NCBI RefSeq assembly: GCF_051014685.1 | Contig: NW_027478877.1 | Coordinates: 345,894 to 409,893, forward strand | Direction: 5' to 3' | Length of the DNA: 64,000 bases | Origin: Ptiloglossa arizonensis | Taxonomy: Eukaryota > Arthropoda > Insecta > Hymenoptera > Colletidae | Made by a program: the position numbers and the translations under genes | Notes under the pieces: model-generated | The model's input: the letters and a program-made list of their open reading frames with translations, nothing else | Database searches by the model: none | Told to the model about the DNA's origin: nothing | In this document: piece by piece, positions 49,671 to 63,061 of the stretch | Position numbering within the stretch: position 1 is the first letter of the stretch | Layout: every line of letters starts with the position of its first letter

Positions 49671-51005
49671 ATCAGAACTGCGAAAATTGGGAGTTTCTCA
49701 AGCGTTTCTTACCTCAAAACTGCCATATCTCGCGAACGGATTGACCATTCCGCAAAGTTTCTGTTGCATCTGAAAGTAGAAACTCGCCCCATTACAACGG
49801 TATGAGTAGTTTTCCCCTAGGCCGTTCTAGTTATTCGTTTCGAGCATCAGAACTGCGAAAATTGGGAGTTTCTCAAGCGTTTCTTACCTCAAAACTGCCA
49901 TATCTCGCGAACGGATTGACCAATCCGCAAAGTTTCTGTTGCATCTGAAAGTAGAAACTCGACCCATTACAACGGTATGAGTAGTTTTCCCCTAGGCCGT
50001 TCTAGTTAGTCGTTTCGAGCATCAGAACTGCGAAAATTGGGAGTTTCTCAAGCGTTTCTTACCCCAAAACTGCCATATCTCGCGAACGGATTGACCAATC
50101 CGCAAAGTTTCTGTTGCATCTGAAAGTAGAAACTCGCCCCATTACAACGGTATGAGTAGTTTTCCCCTAGGCCGTTCTAGTTATTCGTTTCGAGCATCAG
50201 AACTGCGAAAATTGGGAGTTTCTCAAGCGTTTCTTACCTCAAAACTGCCATATCTCGCGAACGGATTGACCAATCCGCAAAGTTTCTGTTGCATCTGAAA
50301 GTAGAAACACGCCCCATTACAACAGTATGAGTAGTTTTCCCCTAGGCCGTTCTAGTTATTCGTTTCGAGCATCAGAACTGCGAAAATTGGGAGTTTCTCA
50401 AGCGTTTCTTACCTCAAAACTGCCATATCTCGCGAACGGATTGACCAATCCGCAAAGTTTCTGTTGCATCTGAAAGTAGAAACTCGCCCCATTACAACGG
50501 TATGAGTAGTTTTCCCCTAGGCCGTTCTAGTTATTCGTTTCGAGCATCAGAACTAAGAAAATTTGGAGTTTCTCAAGCGTTTCTTACCTCAAAACTGCCA
50601 TATCTCGCGAACGGATTGACCAATCCGCAAAGTTTCTGTTGCATCTGAAAGTAGAAACTCGCCCCATTACAACGGTATGAGTAGTTTTCCCCTAGGCCGT
50701 TCTAGTTATTCGTTTCGAGCATCAGAACTGCGAAAATTGGGAGTTTCTCAAGCGTTTCTTACCTCAAAACTGCCATATCTCGCGAACGGATTGACCAATC
50801 CGCAAAGTTTCTGTTGCATCTGAAAGTAGAAACTCGCCCCATTACAACGGTATGAGTAGTTTTCCCCTAAGCCGTTCTAGTTATTCGTTTCGAGCATCAG
50901 AACTGCGAAAATTGGGAGTTTCTCAAGCGTTTCTTACCTCAAAACTGCCATAACTCGCGAACGGATTGACCAATCCGCAAAGTTTCTGTTGCATCTGAAA
51001 GTAGA
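46690..51005. repeat. 4.3 kb block duplicated at +6,300 bp, copy 1
   Basis: It matches 52,990-57,305 at 36 monomers. Pairs include acccca near 46,739/53,039, cgcgcacg 46,931/53,231, aaacacg 47,331/53,631, aacttcg 47,926/54,226, ctattgc 48,711/55,011, taggag 49,276/55,576 and cctaagcc 50,866/57,166. I noticed about six differences, including aacagtat near 50,324 here. Confidence 0.87.
50954..51005. other. junction at the left end of an inserted block
   Basis: Elsewhere in domain VI t37a (ataactcg) and a90t (gatactcg) travel in the same monomer. Here t37a is present at 50,953 but position 90 (51,006) is unchanged, and the next monomers belong to the 35.3-37.2 kb family. The switch lies in the 52 bases between the two sites. 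Confidence 0.72.
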
Positions 51006-51026
51006 AACTCGCCCCATTACAACGGT

Positions 51027-52946
51027 ATGAGTAGTTTTCCCCTAGGCCGTTCTAGTTATTCGTTTCGAGCATCAGAACTAAGAAAATTTGGAGTTTCTCA
51101 AGCGTTTCTTACCTCAAAACTGCCATATCTCGCGAACGGATTGACCAATCCGCATAATTTCTCTTGCATCTGAAAGTAGAAACTCGCCCCATTACAACGG
51201 TATGAGTAGTTTTCCCCTAGGCCGTTCTAGTTATTCGTTTCGAGCATCAGAACTGCGAAAATTGGGAGTTTCTCAAGCGTTTCTTACCCCAAAACTGCCA
51301 TATCTCGCGAACGGATTGACCAATCCGCAAAGTTTCTGTTGCATCTGAAAGTAGAAACTCGCCCCATTACAACGGTATGAGTAGTTTTCCCCTAGGCCGT
51401 TCTAGTTATTCGTTTCGAGCATCAGAACTAAGAAAATTTGGAGTTTCTCAAGCGTTTCTTACCTCAAAACTGCCATATCTCGCGAACGGATTGACCAATC
51501 CGCAAAGTTTCTGTTGCATCTGAAAGTAGAAACTCGTCCCATTACAACGGTATGTGTAGTTTTCCCCTAGGCCGTTCTAGTTATTCGTTTCGAGCATCAG
51601 AACTAAGAAAATTTGGAGTTTCTGAAGCGTTTCTTACCTCAAAACTGCCATATCTCGCGAACGGATTGACCAATCCGCAAAGTTTCTGTTGCATCTGACA
51701 GTAGAAACTCGCCCCATTACAACGGTATGAGTAGTTTTCCCCTAGGCCGTTCTAGTTATTCGTTTCGAGCATCAGAACTGCGAAAATTGGGAGTTTCTCA
51801 AGCGTTTCTTACCTCAAAACTGCCATATCTCGCGAACGGATTGACCAATCCGCAAAGTTTCTGTTGCATCTGAAAGTAGAAACTCGCCCCATTACAAAGG
51901 TATGAGTAGTTTTCCCCTAGGCCGTTCTAGTTATTCGTTTCGAGCATCAGAACTAAGAAAATTTGGAGTTTCTCAAGCGTTTCTTACCTCAAAACTGCCA
52001 TATCTCGCGAACGGATTGACCAATCCGCAAAGTTTCTGTTGCATCTGAAAGTAGAAACACGCCCCATTACAACGGTATGAGTAGTTTTCCCCTAGGCCGT
52101 TCTAGTTATTCGTTTCGAGCATCAGAACTGCGAAAATTGGGAGTTTCTCAAGCGTTCCTTACCTCAAAACTGCCATATCTCGCTAACGGATTGACCAATC
52201 CGCAATGTTTCTGTTGCATCTGAAAGTAGAAACTCGCCCCATTACAACGGTATGAGTAGTTTTCCCCTAGGCCGTTCTAGTTATTCGTTTCGAGCATCAG
52301 AACTAAGAAAATTTGGAGTTTCTCAAGCGTTTCTTACCTCAAAACTGCCATATCTCGCGAACGGATTGACCAATCCGCAAAGTTTCTGTTGCATCTGAAA
52401 GTAGAAACTCGCCCCATTACAACGGTATGAGTAGTTTTCCCCTAGGCCGTTCTAGTTATTCGTTTCGAGCATCAGAACTGCGAAAATTGGGAGTTTCTCA
52501 AGCGTTTCTTACCTCAAAACTGCCATATCTCGCGAACGGATTGACCAATCCGCAAAGTTTCTGTTGCATCTGAAAGTAGAAACTCGCCCCATTACAACGG
52601 TATGAGTAGTTTTCCCCTAGGCCGTTCTAGTTATTCGTTTCGAGCATCAGAACTAAGAAAATTTGGAGTTTCTCAAGCGTTTCTTACCTCAAAACAGCCA
52701 TGTCTCGCGAACGGATTGACCAATCCGCAAAGTTTCTGTTGCATCTGAGAGTAGAAACTCGCCCCATTACAACGGTATGAGTAGTTTTCCCCTAGGCCGT
52801 TCTAGTTATTCGTTTCGAGCATCAGAACTGCGAAAATTGGGAGTTTCTCAAGCGTTTCTTACCTCAAAACTGCCATATCTCGCGAACGGATTGACCAATC
52901 CGCAAAGTTTCTGTTGCATCTGAAAGTAGAAACTCGCCCCATTACA
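51027..52946. repeat. 11-monomer block copied from domain V, copy 2
   Basis: Partner of 35,277-37,196, carrying the same set of rare changes. It lies between the two copies of the 4.3 kb block, so it looks like an insertion of domain V sequence into domain VI. Private changes are ccatgtct near 52,700 and ctgagagt near 52,747. Confidence 0.87.
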
Positions 52947-52984
52947 ACGGTATGAGTAGTTTTCCCCTAAGCCGTTCTAGTTAT

Positions 52985-53038
52985 TCGTTTCGAGCATCAG
53001 AACTGCGAAAATTGGGAGTTTCTCAAGCGTTTCTTACC
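52985..53038. other. junction at the right end of the inserted block
   Basis: The usual marker order is cctaagcc, ataactcg/gatactcg, gaccattcc, ctcgaccc with ttagtcg, then acccca. Here cctaagcc (52,966) is followed within the next monomer by acccca (53,039). The intermediate monomers are skipped, and position 52,984 is the unmarked t rather than the ttagtcg g. The join lies in the 54 bases between. Confidence 0.78.
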
Positions 53039-56000
53039 CCAAAACTGCCATATCTCGCGAACGGATTGACCAATCCGCAAAGTTTCTGTTGCATCTGAAA
53101 GTAGAAACTCGCCCCATTACAACGGTATGAGTAGTTTTCCCCTAGGCCGTTCTAGTTATTCGTTTCGAGCATCAGAACTGCGAAAATTGGGAGTTTCTCA
53201 AGCGTTTCTTACCTCAAAACTGCCATATCTCGCGCACGGATTGACCAATCCGCAAAGTTTCTGTTGCATCTGAAAGTAGAAACTCGCCCCATTACAACGG
53301 TATGAGTAGTTTTCCCCTAGGCCGTTCTAGTTATTCGTTTCGAGCATCAGAACTAAGAAAATTTGGAGTTTCTCAAGCGTTTCTTACCTCAAAACTGCCA
53401 TATCTCGCGAACGGATTGACCAATCCGCAAAGTTTCTGTTGCATCTGAAAGTAGAAACTCGCCCCATTACAACGGTATGAGTAGTTTTCCCCTAGGCCGT
53501 TCTAGTTATTCGTTTCGAGCATCAGAACTAAGAAAATTTGGAGTTTCTCAAGCGTTTCTTACCTCAAAACTGCCATATCTCGCGAACGGATTGACCAATC
53601 CGCAAAGTTTCTGTTGCATCTGAAAGTAGAAACACGCCCCATTACAACGGTATGAGTAGTTTTCCCCTAGGCCGTTCTAGTTATTCGTTTCGAGCATCAG
53701 AACTGCGAAAATTGGGAGTTTCTCAAGCGTTTCTTACCTCAAAACTGCCATATCTCGCGAACGGATTGACCAATCCGCAAAGTTTCTGTTGCATCTGAAA
53801 GTAGTTACTCGCCCCATTACAACGGTATGAGTAGTTTTCCCCTAGGCCGTTCTAGTTATTCGTTTCGAGCATCAGAACTAAGAAAATTTGGAGTTTCTCA
53901 AGCGTTTCTTACCTCAAAACTGCCATATCTCGCGAACGGATTGACCAATCCGCAAAGTTTCTGTTGCATCTGAAAGTAGAAACTCGCCCCATTACAACGG
54001 TATGAGTAGTTTTCCCCTAGGCCGTTCTAGTTATTCGTTTCGAGCATCAGAACTGCGAAAATTGGGAGTTTCTCAAGCGTTTCTTACCTCAAAACTGCCA
54101 TATCTCGCGAACGGATTGACCAATCCGCAAAGTTTCTGTTGCATCTGAAAGTAGAAACTCGCCCCATTACAACGGTATGAGTAGTTTTCCCCTAAGCCGT
54201 TCTAGTTATTCGTTTCGAGCATCAGAACTTCGAAAATTGGGAGTTTCTCAAGCGTTTCTTACCTCAAAACTGCCATAACTCGCGAACGGATTGACCAATC
54301 CGCAAAGTTTCTGTTGCATCTGAAAGTAGATACTCGCCCCATTACAACGGTATGAGTAGTTTTCCCCTAGGCCGTTCTAGTTATTCGTTTCGAGCATCAG
54401 AACTGCGAAAATTGGGAGTTTCTCAAGCGTTTCTTACCTCAAAACTGCCATATCTCGCGAACGGATTGACCATTCCGCAAAGTTTCTGTTGCATCTGAAA
54501 GTAGAAACTCGCCCCATTACAACGGTATGAGTAGTTTTCCCCTAGGCCGTTCTAGTTATTCGTTTCGAGCATCAGAACTGCGAAAATTGGGAGTTTCTCA
54601 AGCGTTTCTTACCTCAAAACTGCCATATCTCGCGAACGGATTGACCAATCCGCAAAGTTTCTGTTGCATCTGAAAGTAGAAACTCGACCCATTACAACGG
54701 TATGAGTAGTTTTCCCCTAGGCCGTTCTAGTTAGTCGTTTCGAGCATCAGAACTGCGAAAATTGGGAGTTTCTCAAGCGTTTCTTACCCCAAAACTGCCA
54801 TATCTCGCGAACGGATTGACCAATCCGCAAAGTTTCTGTTGCATCTGAAAGTAGAAACTCGCCCCATTACAACGGTATGAGTAGTTTTCCCCTAGGCCGT
54901 TCTAGTTATTCGTTTCGAGCATCAGAACTGCGAAAATTGGGAGTTTCTCAAGCGTTTCTTACCTCAAAACTGCCATATCTCGCGCACGGATTGACTAATC
55001 CGCAAAGTTTCTATTGCATCTGAAAGTAGAAACTCGCCCCATTACAACGGTATGAGTAGTTTTCCCCTAGGCCGTTCTAGTTATTCGTTTCGAGCATCAG
55101 AACTAAGAAAATTTGGAGTTTCTCAAGCGTTTCTTACCTCAAAACTGCCATATCTCGCGAACGGATTGACCAATCCGCAAAGTTTCTGTTGCATCTGAAA
55201 GTAGAAACTCGCCCCATTACAACGGTATGAGTAGTTTTCCCCTAGGCCGTTCTAGTTATTCGTTTCGAGCATCAGAACTAAGAAAATTTGGAGTTTCTCA
55301 AGCGTTTCTTACCTCAAAACTGCCATATCTCGCGAACGGGTTGACCAATCCGCAAAGTTTCTGTTGCATCTGAAAGTAGAAACTCGCCCCATTACAACGG
55401 TATGAGTAGTTTTCCCCTAGGCCGTTCTAGTTATTCGTTTCGAGCATCAGAACTGCGAAAATTGGGAGTTTCTCAAGCGTTTCTTACCTCAAAACTGCCA
55501 TATCTCGCGAACGGATTGACCAATCCGCAAAGTTTCTGTTGCATCTGAAAGTAGAAACTCGCCCCATTACAACGGTAGGAGTAGTTTTCCCCTAGGCCGT
55601 TCTAGTTATTCGTTTCGAGCATCAGAACTAAGAAAATTTGGAGTTTCTCAAGCGTTTCTTACCTCAAAACTGCCATATCTCGCGAACGGATTGACCAATC
55701 CGCAAAGTTTCTGTTGCATCTGAAAGTAGAAACTCGCCCCATTACAACGGTATGAGTAGTTTTCCCCTAAGCCGTTCTAGTTATTCGTTTCGAGCATCAG
55801 AACTGCGAAAATTGGGAGTTTCTCAAGCGTTTCTTACCTCAAAACTGCCATAACTCGCGAACGGATTGACCAATCCGCAAAGTTTCTGTTGCATCTGAAA
55901 GTAGATACTCGCCCCATTACAACGGTATGAGTAGTTTTCCCCTAGGCCGTTCTAGTTATTCGTTTCGAGCATCAGAACTGCGAAAATTGGGAGTTTCTCA

Positions 56001-57305
56001 AGCGTTTCTTACCTCAAAACTGCCATATCTCGCGAACGGATTGACCATTCCGCAAAGTTTCTGTTGCATCTGAAAGTAGAAACTCGCCCCATTACAACGG
56101 TATGAGTAGTTTTCCCCTAGGCCGTTCTAGTTATTCGTTTCGAGCATCAGAACTGCGAAAATTGGGAGTTTCTCAAGCGTTTCTTACCTCAAAACTGCCA
56201 TATCTCGCGAACGGATTGACCAATCCGCAAAGTTTCTGTTGCATCTGAAAGTAGAAACTCGACCCATTACAACGGTATGAGTAGTTTTCCCCTAGGCCGT
56301 TCTAGTTAGTCGTTTCGAGCATCAGAACTGCGAAAATTGGGAGTTTCTCAAGCGTTTCTTACCCCAAAACTGCCATATCTCGCGAACGGATTGACCAATC
56401 CGCAAAGTTTCTGTTGCATCTGAAAGTAGAAACTCGCCCCATTACAACGGTATGAGTAGTTTTCCCCTAGGCCGTTCTAGTTATTCGTTTCGAGCATCAG
56501 AACTGCGAAAATTGGGAGTTTCTCAAGCGTTTCTTACCTCAAAACTGCCATATCTCGCGAACGGATTGACCAATCCGCAAAGTTTCTGTTGCATCTGAAA
56601 GTAGAAACACGCCCCATTACAACGGTATGAGTAGTTTTCCCCTAGGCCGTTCTAGTTATTCGTTTCGAGCATCAGAACTGCGAAAATTGGGAGTTTCTCA
56701 AGCGTTTCTTACCTCAAAACTGCCATATCTCGCGAACGGATTGACCAATCCGCAAAGTTTCTATTGCATCTGAAAGTAGAAACTCGCCCCATTACAACGG
56801 TATGAGTAGTTTTCCCCTAGGCCGTTCTAGTTATTCGTTTCGAGCATCAGAACTAAGAAAATTTGGAGTTTCTCAAGCGTTTCTTACCTCAAAACTGCCA
56901 TATCTCGCGAACGGATTGACCAATCCGCAAAGTTTCTGTTGCATCTGAAAGTAGAAACTCGCCCCATTACAACGGTATGAGTAGTTTTCCCCTAGGCCGT
57001 TCTAGTTATTCGTTTCGAGCATCAGAACTGCGAAAATTGGGAGTTTCTCAAGCGTTTCTTACCTCAAAACTGCCATATCTCGCGAACGGATTGACCAATC
57101 CGCAAAGTTTCTGTTGCATCTGAAAGTAGAAACTCGCCCCATTACAACGGTATGAGTAGTTTTCCCCTAAGCCGTTCTAGTTATTCGTTTCGAGCATCAG
57201 AACTGCGAAAATTGGGAGTTTCTCAAGCGTTTCTTACCTCAAAACTGCCATAACTCGCGAACGGATTGACCAATCCGCAAAGTTTCTGTTGCATCTGAAA
57301 GTAGA
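52990..57305. repeat. 4.3 kb block, copy 2 (+6,300 bp)
   Basis: Partner of 46,690-51,005. Private changes are gtagttac near 53,803, gactaatcc near 54,993, acgggttg near 55,338 and ctattgc near 56,761. At 57,306 it carries gatactcg where copy 1 has gaaactcg, so copy 2 returns to the normal domain VI order while copy 1 leads into the inserted block. Confidence 0.87.
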
Positions 57306-60300
57306 TACTCGCCCCATTACAACGGTATGAGTAGTTTTCCCCTAGGCCGTTCTAGTTATTCGTTTCGAGCATCAGAACTGCGAAAATTGGGAGTTTCTCA
57401 AGCGTTTCTTACCTCAAAACTGCCATATCTCGCGAACGGATTGACCATTCCGCAAAGTTTCTGTTGCATCTGAAAGTAGAAACTCGCCCCATTACAACGG
57501 TATGAGTAGTTTTCCCCTAGGCCGTTCTAGTTATTCGTTTCGAGCATCAGAACTGCGAAAATTGGGAGTTTCTCAAGCGTTTCTTACCTCAAAACTGCCA
57601 TATCTCGCGAACGGATTGACCAATCCGCAAAGTTTCTGTTGCATCTGAAAGTAGAAACTCGACCCATTACAACGGTATGAGTAGTTTTCCCCTAGGCCGT
57701 TCTAGTTAGTCGTTTCGAGCATCAGAACTGCGAAAATTGGGAGTTTCTCAAGCGTTTCTTACCCCAAAACTGCCATATCTCGCGAACGGATTGACCAATC
57801 CGCAAAGTTTCTGTTGCATCTGAAAGTAGAAACTCGCCCCATTACAACGGTATGAGTAGTTTTCCCCTAGGCCGTTCTAGTTATTCGTTTCGAGCATCAG
57901 AACTGCGAAAATTGGGAGTTTCTCAGGCGTTTCTTACCTCAAAACTGCCATATCTCGCGCACGGATTGACCAATCCGCAAAGTTTCTATTGCATCTGAAA
58001 GTAGAAACTCGCCCCATTACAACGGTATGAGTAGTTTTCCCCTAGGCCGTTCTAGTTATTCGTTTCGAGCATCAGAACTAAGAAAATTTGGAGTTTCTCA
58101 AGCGTTTCTTACCTCAAAACTGCCATATCTCGCGAACGGATTGACCAATCCGCAAAGTTTCTGTTGCATCTGAAAGTAGAAACTCGCCCCATTACAACGG
58201 TATGAGTAGTTTTCCCCTAGGCCGTTCTAGTTATTCGTTTCGAGCATCAGAACTAAGAAAATTTGGAGTTTCTCAAGCGTTTCTTACCTCAAAACTGCCA
58301 TATCTCGCGAACGGATTGACCAATCCGCAAAGTTTCTGTTGCATCTGAAAGTAGAAACTCGCCCCATTACAACGGTATGAGTAGTTTTCCCCTAGGCCGT
58401 TCTAGTTATTCGTTTCGAGCATCAGAACTGCGAAAATTGGGAGTTTCTCAAGCGTTTCTTACCTCAAAACTGCCATATCTCGCGAACGGATTGACCAATC
58501 CGCAAAGTTTCTGTTGCATCTGAAAGTAGAAACTCGCCCCATTACAACGGTAGGAGTAGTTTTCCCCTAGGCCGTTCTAGTTATTCGTTTCGAGCATCAG
58601 AACTAAGAAAATTTGGAGTTTCTCAAGCGTTTCTTACCTCAAAACTGCCATATCTCGCGAACGGATTGACCAATCCGCAAAGTTTCTGTTGCATCTGAAA
58701 GTAGAAACTCGCCCCATTACAACGGTATGAGTAGTTTTCCCCTAAGCCGTTCTAGTTATTCGTTTCGAGCATCAGAACTGCGAAAATTGGGAGTTTCTCA
58801 AGCGTTTCTTACCTCAAAACTGCCATAACTCGCGAACGGATTGACCAATCCGCAAAGTTTCTGTTGCATCTGAAAGTAGATACTCGCCCCATTACAACGG
58901 TATGAGTAGTTTTTCCCCTAGGCCGTTCTAGTTATTCGTTTCGAGCATCAGAACTGCGAAAATTGGGAGTTTCTCAAGCGTTTCTTACCTCAAAACTGCC
59001 ATATCTCGCGAACGGATTGACCATTCCGCAAAGTTTCTGTTGCATCTGAAAGTAGAAACTCGCCCCATTACAACGGTATGAGTAGTTTTCCCCTAGGCCG
59101 TTCTAGTTATTCGTTTCGAGCATCAGAACTGCGAAAATTGGGAGTTTCTCAAGCGTTTCTTACCTCAAAACTGCCATATCTCGCGAACGGATTGACCAAT
59201 CCGCAAAGTTTCTGTTGCATCTGAAAGTAGAAACTCGACCCATTACAACGGTATGAGTAGTTTTCCCCTAGGCCGTTCTAGTTAGTCGTTTCGAGCAACA
59301 GAACTGCGAAAATTGGGAGTTTCTCAAGCGTTTCTTACCCCAAAACTGCCATATCTCGCGAACGGATTGACCAATCCGCAAAGTTTCTGTTGCATCTGAA
59401 AGTAGAAACTCGCCCCATTACAACGGTATGAGTAGTTTTCCCCTAGGCCGTTCTAGTTATTCGTTTCGAGCATCAGAACTGCGAAAATTGGGAGTTTCTC
59501 AAGCGTTTCTTACCTCAAAACTGCCATATCTCGCGCACGGATTGACCAATCCGCAAAGTTTCTGTTGCATCTGAAAGTAGAAACTCGCCCCATTACAACG
59601 GTATGAGTAGTTTTCCCCTAGGCCGTTCTAGTTATTCGTTTCGAGCATCAGAACTAAGAAAATTTGGAGTTTCTCAAGCGTTTCTTACCTCAAAACTGCC
59701 ATATCTCGCGAACGGATTGACCAATCCGCAAAGTTTCTGTTGCATCTGAAAGTAGAAACTCGCCCCATTACAACGGTATGAGTAGTTTTCCCCTAGGCCG
59801 TTCTAGTTATTCGTTTCGAGCACCAGAACTAAGAAAATTTGGAGTTTCTCAAGCGTTTCTTACCTCAAAACTGCCATATCTCGCGAACGGATTGACCAAT
59901 CCGCAAAGTTTCTGTTGCATCTGAAAGTAGAAACACGCCCCATTACAACGGTATGAGTAGTTTTCCCCTAGGCCGTTCTAGTTATTCGTTTCGAGCATCA
60001 GAACTGCGAAAATTGGGAGTTTCTCAAGCGTTTCTTACCTCAAAACTGCCATATCTCGCGAACGGATTGACCAATCCGCAAAGTTTCTGTTGCATCTGAA
60101 AGTAGAAACTCGCCCCATTACAACGGTATGAGTAGTTTTCCCCTAGGCCGTTCTAGTTATTCGTTTCGAGCATCAGAACTAAGAAAATTTGGAGTTTCTC
60201 AAGCGTTTCTTACCTCAAAACTGCCATATCTCGCGAACGGATTGACCAATCCGCAAAGTTTCTGTTGCATCTGAAAGTAGAAACTCGCCCCATTACAACG

Positions 60301-60839
60301 GTATGAGTAGTTTTCCCCTAGGCCGTTCTAGTTATTCGTTTCGAGCATCAGAACTGCGAAAATTGGGAGTTTCTCAAGCGTTTCTTACCTCAAAACTGCC
60401 ATATCTCGCGAACGGATTGACCAATCCGCAAAGTTTCTGTTGCATCTGAAAGTAGAAACTCGCCCCATTACAACGGTATGAGTAGTTTTCCCCTAAGCCG
60501 TTCTAGTTATTCGTTTCGAGCATCAGAACTGCGAAAATTGGGAGTTTCTCAAGCGTTTCTTACCTCAAAACTGCCATAACTCGCGAACGGATTGACCAAT
60601 CCGCAAAGTTTCTGTTGCATCTGAAAGTAGATACTCGCCCCATTACAACGGTATGAGTAGTTTTCCCCTAGGCCGTTCTAGTTATTCGTTTCGAGCATCA
60701 GAACTGCGAAAATTGGGAGTTTCTCAAGCGTTTCTTACCTCAAAACTGCCATATCTCGCGAACGGATTGACCATTCCGCAAAGTTTCTGTTGCATCTGAA
60801 AGTAGAAACTCGCCCCATTACAACGGTATGAGTAGTTTT
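57306..60839. repeat. last full cassettes of domain VI
   Basis: cctaagcc recurs at 57,166, 58,741 and 60,492 (9 and 10 monomers, plus one inserted base), each followed by ataactcg/gatactcg, gaccattcc, ctcgaccc, ttagtcg, acccca and cgcgcacg. A taggag leader is at 58,551. A base is gained at about 58,912 in the t-run before cccc. Private changes include tcaggcg near 57,926, gagcaaca near 59,297 and gcaccaga near 59,820. Confidence 0.8.
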
Positions 60840-61760
60840 CCCTAGGCCGTTCTAGTTATTCGTTTCGAGCATCAGAACTGCGAAAATTAGGAGTTTCTCA
60901 AGCGTTTCTTACCTCAAAACTGCCATATCTCGCGAACGGATTGACCAATCCGCAAAGTTTCTGTTGCATCTAAAGTAGAAACTCGACCCATTACAACGGT
61001 ATGAGTAGTTTTCCCCTAGGCCGTTCTAGTTAGTCGTTTCGAGCATCAGAACTGCGAAAATTGGGAGTTTCTCAAGCGTTTCTTACCCCAAAACTGCCAT
61101 ATCTCGCGAACGGATTGACCAATCCGCAAAGTTTCTGTTGCATCTGAAAGTAGAAACTCGCCCCATTACAACGGTATGAGTAGTTTTCCCCTAGGCCGTT
61201 CTAGTTATTCGTTTCGAGCATCAGAACTGCGAAAATTGGGAGTTTCTCAAGCGTTTCTGACCTCAAAACTGCCATATCTCGCGCACGGATAGACCAATCC
61301 GCAAAGTTTCTGTTGCATCTGAAAGTAGAAACTCGCCCCATTACAACGGTATGAGTAGTTTTCCCCTAGGCCGTTCTAGTTATTCGTTTCGAGCATCAGA
61401 ACTAAGAAAATTTGGAGTTTCTCAAGCGTTTCTTACCTCAAAACTGCCATATCTCGCGAACGGATTGACCAATCCGCAAAGTTTCTGTTGCATCTGAAAG
61501 TAGAAACTCGCCCCATTACAACGGTATGAGTAGTTTTCCCCTAGGCCGTTCTAGTTATTCGTTTCGAGCATCAGAACTAAGAAAATTTGGAGTTTCTCAA
61601 GCGTTTCTTACCTCAAAACTGCCATATCTCGCGAACGGATTGACCAATCCGCAAAGTTTCGATTGCATCTAAAAGTAGAAACACGCCCCATTACAACGGT
61701 ATGAGTAGTTTTCCCCTAGGCCGTTCTAGTTATTCGTTTCGAGCATCAGAACTGCGAAAA
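60840..61760. repeat. second cluster of small deletions and rare changes
   Basis: Single bases are missing near 60,840 (cccc to ccc), 60,971 (ctgaaag to ctaaag) and 61,760 (aaaattggg to aaaatggg). Rare substitutions include attaggag near 60,888, ttctgacc near 61,258, gatagacc near 61,289 and gtttcgattgc near 61,659. This coincides with the right border of domain VI. Confidence 0.78.
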
Positions 61761-63061
61761 TGGGAGTTTCTCAAGCGTTTCTTACCTCAAAACTGCCATA
61801 TCTCGCGAACGGATTGACCAATCCGCAAAGTTTCTGTTGCATCTGAAAGTAGAAACTCGCCCCATTACAACGGTATGAGTAGTTTTCCCCTAGGCCGTTC
61901 TAGTTATTCGTTTCGAGCATCAGAACTAAGAAAATTTGGAGTTTCTCAAGCGTTTCTTACCTCAAAACTGCCATATCTCGCGAACGGATTGACCAATCCG
62001 CAATGTTTCTGTTGCATCTGAAAGTAGAAACTCGCCCCATTACAACGGTATGAGTAGTTTTCCCCTAGGCCGTTCTAGTTATTCGTTTCGAGCATCAGAA
62101 CTGCGAAAATTGGGAGTTTCTCAAGCGTTTCTTACCTCAAAACTGCCATATCTCGCGAACGGATTGACCAATCCGCAAAGTTTCTGTTGCATCTGAAAGT
62201 AGATACTCGCCCCATTACAACGGTATGAGTAGTTTTCCCCTAGGCCGTTCTAGTTATTCGTTTCGAGCATCAGAACTGCGAAAATTGGGAGTTTCTCAAG
62301 CGTTTCTTACCTCAAAACTGCCATATCTCGCGAACGGATTGACCAATCCGCAAAGTTTCTGTTGCATCTGAAAGTAGAAACACGCCCCATTACAACGGTA
62401 TGAGTAGTTTTCCCCTAGGCCGTTCTAGTTATACGTTTCGAGCATCAGAACTGCGAAAATTGGGAGTTTCTCAAGCGTTTCTTACCTCAAAACTGCCATA
62501 TCTCGCGAACGGATTGACCAATCCGCAAAGTTTCTGTTGCATCTGAAAGTAGAAACTCGACCCATTACAACGGTATGAGTAGTTTTCCCCTAGGCCGTTC
62601 TAGTTATTCGTTTCGAGCATCAGAACTGCGAAAACTGGGAGTTTCTCAAGCGTTTCTTACCTCAAAACTGCCATATCTCGCGAACGGATTGACCAATCCG
62701 CAAAGTTTCTGTTGCATCTGAAAGTAGAAACTCGCCCCATTACAACGGTATGAGTAGTTTTCCCCTAGGCCGTTCTAGTTATTCGTTTCGAGCATCAGAA
62801 CTAAGAAAATTTGGAGTTTCTCAAGCGTTTCTTACCTCAAAACTGCCATATCTCGCGAACGGATTGACCAATCCGCAAAGTTTCTGTTGCATCTGAAAGT
62901 AGAAACTCGCCCCATTACAACGGTATGAGTAGTTTTCCCCTAGGCCGTTCTAGTTATTCGTTTCGAGCATCAGAACTGCGAAAATTGGGAGTTTCTCAAG
63001 CGTTTCTTACCTCAAAACTGCCATATCTCGCGAACGGATTGACCAATCCGCAAAGTTTCTG
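61661..63061. repeat. 1,400 bp octamer of domain VII, unit 1
   Basis: Markers recurring eight monomers later are ctaaaagt with aaacacg (about 61,668/63,068), aactaag (61,926/63,326), gatactcg (62,203/63,603), aaacacg (62,386/63,786), ttatacgt (62,431/63,831) and ctcgaccc (62,558/63,958). Private changes are caatgttt near 62,003 and aaaactggg near 62,634. Confidence 0.8.
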
